A stretch of 64,000 nt of DNA, taken from positions 2,959,001-3,023,000 of the forward strand of contig JAINUG010000026.1 of NCBI GenBank assembly GCA_029706075.1, given 5' to 3'. Shown piece after piece: positions 48,401 to 57,200 of the stretch. A program made the position numbers and the translations under genes. This DNA is from Aldrovandia affinis. Its lineage: Eukaryota; Chordata; Actinopteri; Notacanthiformes; Halosauridae. Each line of letters starts with the position of its first letter. Positions within the stretch are counted from its first letter, which is position 1. The notes under the pieces were generated by a model, which saw only the letters and a program-made list of their open reading frames with translations, was not told the origin of the DNA and searched no databases.

Positions 48401-51400
48401 ACAGCTCCTGCCTCCCCTGCTTCTGCTCACAGCATGGTCTCCTCTCACCAGCAGTGGATGAAACAGCGCTACGACACATCTAGGAGGGTGAAAGCGCCCA
48501 ACTTTGGCCCCTCAGATTGGTTCAGTCAACTCGGGCCTGCCACGTTCCGCCTTACTGATGGTTCCAGGTGGCATGCAAGCCGTCTCCACAAGGTGCCAGC
48601 TCCACCAGCGTCAGCCACTGACACTCCTAACCCGCCAGCCTTCTCCACAGAGTGGCTGGATGCATCAGCTTCCCTGCCCTCCACCACAGGGGTTGGAGCC
48701 TCTGACATGCAGCCTCCTGCAGAAGTACCTCATTCACGGCCGGTGCCGTGTGACTAGAGAGTTTTCAATAAAACAACAAGCTACCAAATGCAAATGTGGT
48801 GTCCCAGTTCTCTCCTTCAAACATAATACTGATCTCTTGCGCGAACTGATTGTTCCTACCATGTATTAATGCACATCTTGTAAGTCACTCTGGATAAGAG
48901 CATCTGCTAAATGCTTAAAATGTAAATGTAAATTGTAAACAATATACACTACTGGTCAAAAGTTTTAGAACACTTCCATTTTTCCAGTTTTTATTGAAAT
49001 TTACACAGTTTAATGTTTCAATGTACTTTGAAATTAGAGCATAGAACAAATAAACAATTGGAGATCATGGAATCGTTTTGTTTAACCATCTACATTTTTT
49101 ACTCATGTTTTGCAGATAAAACAGCCGAACACACACGGCATTCTTTCTACAATGGAAATCAAATATTGTTCGGAAAGTTCTTCCCAACACTGTTGCAGAA
49201 GTTCCCACAAATGTGTTGCACTTGTAGGTTGCTTTGCTTTCACCCTTCTGTCCAGTTCATCCCAAACCAGCTCGATGGGGTTTAAGTCTGGAGACTGTGC
49301 TGGCCATTCCATGATTTGAAGCCTACCGTCTTGTTCTTTTCTTCTAAGGCAGTTCTGACATAGCCTGGAGGTATGTTTTGAGTCATTATCTTGCTGTAGG
49401 ATGAACCAGGCATAGACCAGTGGGTATTGCATGGCACTGCAAAATGCTGTGGTAGCCCTTTTGGTTCAGGGTGCCAGTCACTCTGTGCAAGTCGCCGACT
49501 CTGGATCCAGCAAAAGAGCCCCAGACCATCACGCTTCCTCCTCCATGTTTAATAGTTGGGTGTCACACACTGAGGAACCATCCTTTCGCCTACTCAACGG
49601 TGTACAAAAACCCTGCGTGATGAACCGAAGATTTCAAATTTTGATTCATCAGTCCACAGGACCTTCTTCCAGTCTTCAGCAGTCCACTGGCGGTGATTCA
49701 TGGCCCAGGCAAGCCTCTTTTTCTTATTTTGTCATCTTAGCAATGGCTTTCTTACTGCCACTCGACCTGTCAAACCTGCAGGTCGAAGTCTTCTCTTCAC
49801 AGTTGAAACCGAGACTTCCTTACTTCGACCAGTGTTAAGCTGTGCTTGAAGCTGTTGTCCTGTGAGCCGCCTATGACGCAAGCTGTTGACTCTCAGAAAC
49901 TTGTCTTCCGATTTTGTTGTGGCTTTGGGTCTGCCAGACCTCTTCCTGTTAGTTTCCTCCAGTTTCCAAGTGCCTTTTTATGGTGTAGGAAAATGTACTC
50001 ACTGACACCTCGGCCTTCTTTGCAATTTCTCTAAAGGAAAGACCTACACGTTTAAGTTTTATAATGGTCTGTCTGTCTTCCTTTGTTAATTGCCTTTTTC
50101 TCACCATTATGATAGCAACATACTACTTCCTGCAGTGCAATATTGTCCAAATAATGCTTCAGAGGGTGTAGTAACACCAGTGGCGGGCCGTGCATTTCAC
50201 ACCTAGGCCTTCAGTAGTGCTCCGTCTGAATCAATCCACCCCTCAATAACTATTTTATGGCTATAAAAAACATCTTATTATGCAGAAATGCAGTATAAAG
50301 AGCCATTGCATCGCAGATAGATAACTCGTGTAGCCAGAATAAATGCCTTTACTGAAGAAACAAACCCGGGGTGCACAAGTCTCCTTCTACTGCAGCTACA
50401 GCTGCGACACACATAAAAAAGCATCAATAATAACCTCATAAAATTGCAATATTATTTAGGAAAATAGCAACATTTTACTCACCAAAAATCCTTATTATTT
50501 GTACACAAAATCCATCCTCCTTTCTTTCCTCAAAAAGAGTTCAATTACTTTGTCGTACAGATTATCCGTGCGTTTCAGTTCCATCAAGAAGTCGAGTCGG
50601 TGGTAGTGCGCGCGAGGATCTTGCGTTGAACCTCTTCGTGCGCTCGGAGCGCCTGCGGTGCGTTCAGTGGCCTCGAGATTTCCCTCGTATCGGCTCTCTC
50701 TCTCGCTCAACAGTGTCACAAAACTCCTTTACCCTTGCCAGACAAAACTGTACATCCAGTTTTTTGTCCTGTAGTATTGAAAAGAGCACATCTGAATACT
50801 CAAAAATGCCATTAAATGCGTGAAGCAAAAAACAAAACTCAAAATCATCCAGACGTGCTTTAAATCCATCAGCACAGCGCACAGAGTCCTTCATCCCTCC
50901 GTTTCCCTGCGCACTTGCTCGCTCAGCTGTAGATCCACTCTGGTTTCCCCAAAAGTTTTGGAAAGCATCGTTGCTTGTAAGTGTCCGGCAGTGCTTTGGT
51001 GTCTCGTTGCTGCCTTGGTTAGGCAAGTCAAATTTACAAACCCAGTGTGGCTCCAAACACCATGTCGATCAGTGGCAAATAACAAGCACTCCCAGCAATA
51101 CAATTTGCAGTGTTCCTCGGAGCCTGTGAGCCAGGGGTACCGCTCGTAGTTAGTGGACTGAAAGTGGCGGACAAATCCTTTTCCCGGTTGTGACAGGCTT
51201 GCTAGCTTCGGAGTTGCCCGACCTTTCTTAACGATGTCCAGCTTTTCTTGAAAAGTCCGTCTTGAAAATGGCTTTGACAATAAATCTGCAACTAAATCCA
51301 TTTCTTCTCCTCCTTCATCCATTGTGGGTTGACAAAACAGCTATTAAATCAACACAACAGATATTTTTTAGGCCAGCAGAGAAGGCCTTGCAGGCCCTGA

Positions 51401-54192
51401 CGGCCCACCACTGAGTAACACAGTCTGTTCCAACATTACTTTTATACAGACACAGGGTTTGTAAGTAATCAACAAAAGTTGGGACACCTGTAGGAATTGT
51501 TTGCATCAACTTCCAAGGCTTAATTTACTTCCATTGCTGCAGAACAGCTATAAGTTGTTAACCCATTACTTGTTCCCTGAAAAGGGCCTTTTTTAATAAC
51601 TCTGAAATGCACATTATTTTTCAGGGTTTTAAAAAAATTTTTTTAGAAACCTCTGACAGTTTACCGCTTACCTTTGTACCATTTCCGGTAATTCACTGGA
51701 CTTGAACTGCTTACATTTCAGTAAAAACTGGAAAAATGGGGGTGTTCTAAAACTTTTGACCGGTAGTGTATGCACTGCAGCATAGCCAAATTAAGCCATT
51801 TACATAACTTGAGAGCAAAACATGGCTAGTTGCTTAGCTAATACAGATGCAAGATGCACTAGATGAGCAGTTCCATTTTTATTTCACTTCTTTGAAACAT
51901 GTTCAAAGTTGCATTCTTGGGAATAGACCGTTCAGCAGAATGGATCCTGTGGCAATCTGTCTACCAAACAGAGTTCTACATTGTGCTTGTTTTTGTGCAT
52001 CTGCGCGTAAGGCTGTTTTAGATAATAAGGACATTACAGATAGGTACATTCCATACATTTTTTCCAGTGCCTCTGTGTGCTGTGGGGAGCATCGCACTCT
52101 CTGCTGTAAGGTTACAGATCATGCCGGCCTTCCTGTACAGCCTGTCACAGTGCCACAGTCTCTACAGGGCTGTGGGGTGTAGACCAGGGGTGGACGCCGA
52201 GGGCCGGTCCGTTTTTTGGATTTCATGCCAGCTTCTGCTCTTAATTATTTAATTAGCTCCAATCATGAATTTCATTTGACCTTTTTGATCAATTCAGAAG
52301 GTACAGCTGCAGACTGCACACACATCGATGGTGAAAACGTTTTACTGTGGTTCGATATAGGAGGGAACCAGCATTGGTGTATACAGCTGTTCAGAAACTT
52401 AAGCCAGTGCAATTGGTTGGAACAAAAACGAGCGTACACACCGGTCCTCCAGGCCTGGAGTTGTGCACCCCTGGTGTGGACTGTACTGTAGTCTCTGTGG
52501 TGTCTGTCGTACTGTGAAAAAACGATGTTGTAGTCTCCTCTGTGCAGCGGTCTATCTTGTGCTGCATTTCCAACTGGAGATTCTCATTCCTCCCTCATTC
52601 TAGATCATAAATCATTCATGATTTCAATGTTTTCATGCATGAATATTCATGTGAAGCAGTGTATAGTTATCCAAGTGAAAAAATAAGAGCTCAGGCCCTT
52701 CTTTCTGAGTCTGAGGCAAACTTTCCACAAAATAATGTTAAAAAAACAGCACTGTTCTTCGATTTCAACTAGTTTTCGTTCATTGCCACAAATGCAACGC
52801 CTGTTCTACTGAAAAGCAAAATAAGAAAAATTAACACGTGTTTAAATTTCTCTCAGTGTGTCATGAGGAGTAGCTCATGAATATATGACGCATGTTTTTC
52901 AGCACATGCAAGGGTACTCAATGTGCTGGTTGTCAGAATAAATTGTTTTACAGATTGTTTTCCAATACTCAAAAGTGTAACGATGCTGCTACCATTGATT
53001 TACACCAACCCAGATTCAGCTACACCTCAACATGGCTGGGATGTTTGTCACGTGTATATGGAGCTGATGACAGTAGGAGCAGTTGAATGTTGTACAGAAG
53101 CAGTGTGTACTCCCATGTATTCCAGGTAACATCATTCATTACAGTATTGGCATAGCTAGCCAATTACTGTGCCAACATTAGGGGTAATGGACTTAAATTA
53201 AATTGATTTAAATTGATTCATGGTCAGCTATACCTGTGGGAATTCAACAAAACAAAAAAATAGCATATTTGAATGGCTCTAAGCCAGGGGTATCAAACTC
53301 AATCCATCGAGGGTCAAGCTTATGCAACGCTTTGTTACAGCCAATGCACTACACCTGGTGATTTCAGTTAATACCCCTACTTGGTTGAAGTGAGCCAATT
53401 AGTGAAATCACTTGGTGTAGTGCATTGGTTGTGACAAAAACGTATACATATACTCGGCCCTGCATGGAATGAATTTGACACTCCTGCTCTATGCTAATGC
53501 AGTGCAGTCCACCTACACCTGAATGTGGACAATCAGAACAAGATGAAGCTTATTCACATAAAAATGGAAAGCAAATCCCCCCCCCCCCTGTGTTGCCTTG
53601 GGCAACTACTGTGCCACCCACACTCAGGCAAGGAGCTGGTGTGCGCACTCTTCAGATGCACTAGCCTGCATGCTAGTGACTATTTTCCACACTATGAGCC
53701 ATACAGTACTATAGGAGGGCCAGCATCAATCAAAGGAGAGGCACATAGCTCACTGATGAACAGTGGAATTTGTGTGTGCCTGGAACATCATAGGAATAAA
53801 CAAGTGCAGTGTAACATGAAGAACCCTGGCCAACGTGCACCCACCTACCCCTGGTGGGTCTGGGTCAATTGTGCATTCCTCTGTGAACTCCTGGTCCCAG
53901 CCAGCAAACGAAATAGCAGACTCAACCCTGCAATGTATATGTTATAGCAGGGGTGGCCAATGCTGGTCCCGAAGGGCTGCAAGATATGCTGGTGTTTGTT
54001 TTCACCTTAAAATCAGCAACTAATTTAGACCCAAGAAACCAAGTAATCAACTGCCCACACAAATCAAATTTCCATGACAAATGTATGGTGTTCAATGACA
54101 ATGTTTTTTGGGACTGACGCAAAAATGGACTTTACTTTCACACGTTTTGTTGCCAGTGCAAATACACATCTTATTGTGTGTATGTGTCTGTC

Positions 54193-54253
<61 letters not shown>

Positions 54254-57200
54254 AGCCATGGCAGGTGGCAACAACGGTGGCAGGGGAACAGACATTTTGC
54301 GGTAATGTTATCGGAAAAGAAGAAAAATTATAACGCTACATGGCATCAGAAATGTCCATAACAGAAATTTTTCAATTATTTTCAAGGTTTTTCCATGACG
54401 CATGGAATTGATTACTCAATTGCTGAACAACACTAAAAACTAGCATACCTTGTAGTTCTCCAGGATCAGGGTTGGCCAGCTCTGGGCCAAACGAGCCATT
54501 CAGGGTCCAACAATCACACTCTCAAGCACGTCCGTTTTGCTCATGGTCACTAATCTAGTTTGTTCACTGTACACTTGAGAGTTCAAAACGGAGTGAAACT
54601 TGGTAAAAGTAGCATATCAGTGGTTCTCAACCCTAGTCCTGGAGGGTTGCAGAGTCTGCTGGTTTGTGTTTTCACCTTAAAATCAGCAATCAGTTTAGAC
54701 ACAAGAAACCAAGTGAGGTGAGTTAATTATGTAATCAACTGCTTTAATTTAACTGACTAACAAAGAAAACCAGCACACCCTGCAGCCCCCCAGGCCCAGG
54801 GTTGGGAACCCCTGCTTCATATGCAGACTCCTGTCCATTGTGAGTTGACAAAAATAAATTACAGACCTACACTTCACATTAACTGAAACTTAAATTTAAT
54901 AAATTAGAACTACAATATTCACAATAGTGGAGTTCTTAACAATATGATGGATTGAAACTGCTGCGAATATAAATTCATACTAGAAACAGCATATCACCAT
55001 AATTATCGTTCCCTTTCTTTGAAATAGTATCATATCTTCATTATTATACTCATAAAAGCAATAATGAAACATTGTGAGAGCAGAATGTGCATTGTTGGGA
55101 GACACAACAATAGCTAGCCTGTCCAGGGGGAAAGGGGCCTTGTTCAACATTCAGTACTCAGTGTACACAGTCCTCATCTTTACAGAGCTTTGTGTCATTC
55201 ATACCCAAAACATGGGAGTTAGGTACTTGGGAAGAGAAGCCTGCTGCAAAACACTAATACTGTTAGTAAACTGCCACAAATGTAACCAGAACACAAAAGA
55301 AAGGATCTTGAACAAAGAAGAGGGAATGTGACCCTGCATGGAATAGCTTTCTAAGAGCTGTTCAGAGACCAGGGCCTATGTGAGAGTAAATTCCACTGCA
55401 TCTATGCTGCATTCTTTAGAATAATTACTTGACTAGTACAACAGAAAACAGCGCACGTTGGATCGGTCGGTACAACCAGCAGTCTATTGAACAATTAGCC
55501 TTCTCAAACATGCAGAGCAAGGCTCACACTGCTTTTCAAACGAATCTCATACCTATTCGGAAGAGATGTAATGTTCGGTTGTCAATAATATGTCTCAACA
55601 CACCAAACACCAAGGATGAATCAAACCAGCAATTATTTGAAACAAATTAAATACACAAGCAGCAAAAAAGTCAACCATTCCTGCTCTACAAATGCAATCT
55701 CCAGCAATTATGGGTTAAACGGGTATGGACTGAAAAATATAGAACTTTGGCAACGTTAGCCAATTATCTTACGAAGCAACGACGTGATGAACGTTAAAGG
55801 CAGAAATAAACTGGGATTACAACTTTTACTCCGCTAAATCATCCTGATATTATTCTTGATTGGGTGGTAAATGGCTAAATAAACGTAACAGTTTATAACT
55901 AGCTAGCTACATACGACTACGATGAGAGAAGAGTATTGCTATTCTTCAAATAACAAGTCGTTCAAACATTTAGCCATCTTGCGAGAGTTAGGTAGCTAAT
56001 GACGTTTCCTTATGTTACAACAAAAGCAGAACTGGAATATTAGCACGATCGCCATTTTTCAAATCATAAAAATAAAATATTTCCCGTACTACTCAAGTCA
56101 AAAAATGTAAACGAAACGCAATAAATGACTCATCCCGCGCTATTTAATACGATAAGACAAGCCAGTTCGCAAAATAGCATAAATAAATAAAAAACACTGC
56201 GGCCTGCTTCTCAACTGAAGCCTGGGCCTTGCGCGAAAGACTTGGGCCTCGACCGTTATTGTAGGCCTTTATCCAGATACGAAATGTAAAAAGGAAATAA
56301 TATAAACCGCTAATGCACATGGTTCGATTAAAAACAACACACACACGTGCGAGTCACTGCTTAATATAAAAAATTACTAAACATGAGAGGCGGAGATCAA
56401 TTCGGCCATTTTAAATAAGAGAAACCTCCCCAAATTAGAAATTCTAATGAGATACTTTAATGTATTCAGACGCATTGTAAACAAACACCACCCCGATGCA
56501 ACCACTCTGTAGAAGTTAGCTTCAAGACAAACAGCTACAGCTCTGTAGCCAGCTTGTGGCAACCTTAGAATAGACGCATTCAAATTAAACTTGGTCATTA
56601 AAACAACACACAATACTGCAAGCCAGCCATGCATGTCCAGTCGAGTTTGACTAGAAATTGAGTACTGTAACGATATGACTACATTTCACAAAACTAACAA
56701 CCAGTTCCAAGTCTCACGATAGCAGCTAGCTTGCAACCTAGCTGCTAACAACTTTAACCATCGAAAAAACGCTAGCGACATTGTGACTGGAGAGTAACGT
56801 TAGTAGGTTACTTCGAAAACGCTGAAGAAACAAGGATTAGCAGGCAGCTAGCTACCGTTGACTAAATATACTAAAATCGCAAGCTACAGTTAGCCAAATA
56901 TGACAACGACGATAACTCGCTAGCAAATGGCAGTGTGGAAACAACGCTTTCGTTCTTCGAACACACTTTAGCTAGCTAAACATGAGACAAATCGATTCAT
57001 AAGTGGCCAGCTAGTTACACACTGGATAATAGCACCTGGCTTGATACGACCGCTTATACGGCGCTAGAATAAGTTGGGGAAACTTCAGTTCACGAGTTTG
57101 AAACAACCTGCGACTACTACTTTGCGCAAGCAGGTTCATGTGTGGAGTTAGGGTGTGAATAGGTTATCTAGCAAACTAGTGAACTTGCGGAGATGGAGAA

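Larger units (their letters stand above)
40640..48942 (+). mobile_element. L2-clade LINE interrupted by four later insertions
   Basis: L2 pieces: about 40640-42175, 44397-44590, 44970-45026, 45718-45894 and 48829-48942. Together they follow the same order as the L2 at 21299-21915. RT motifs are readable: [31 protein letters not shown], and the catalytic YADD changed to YANE, so it is dead. The 3' tail ends tctggataagagcatctgct then aaatgt repeats. The insertions are a hAT, a SINE, an antisense L2 and a Gypsy fossil. Confidence 0.85.
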
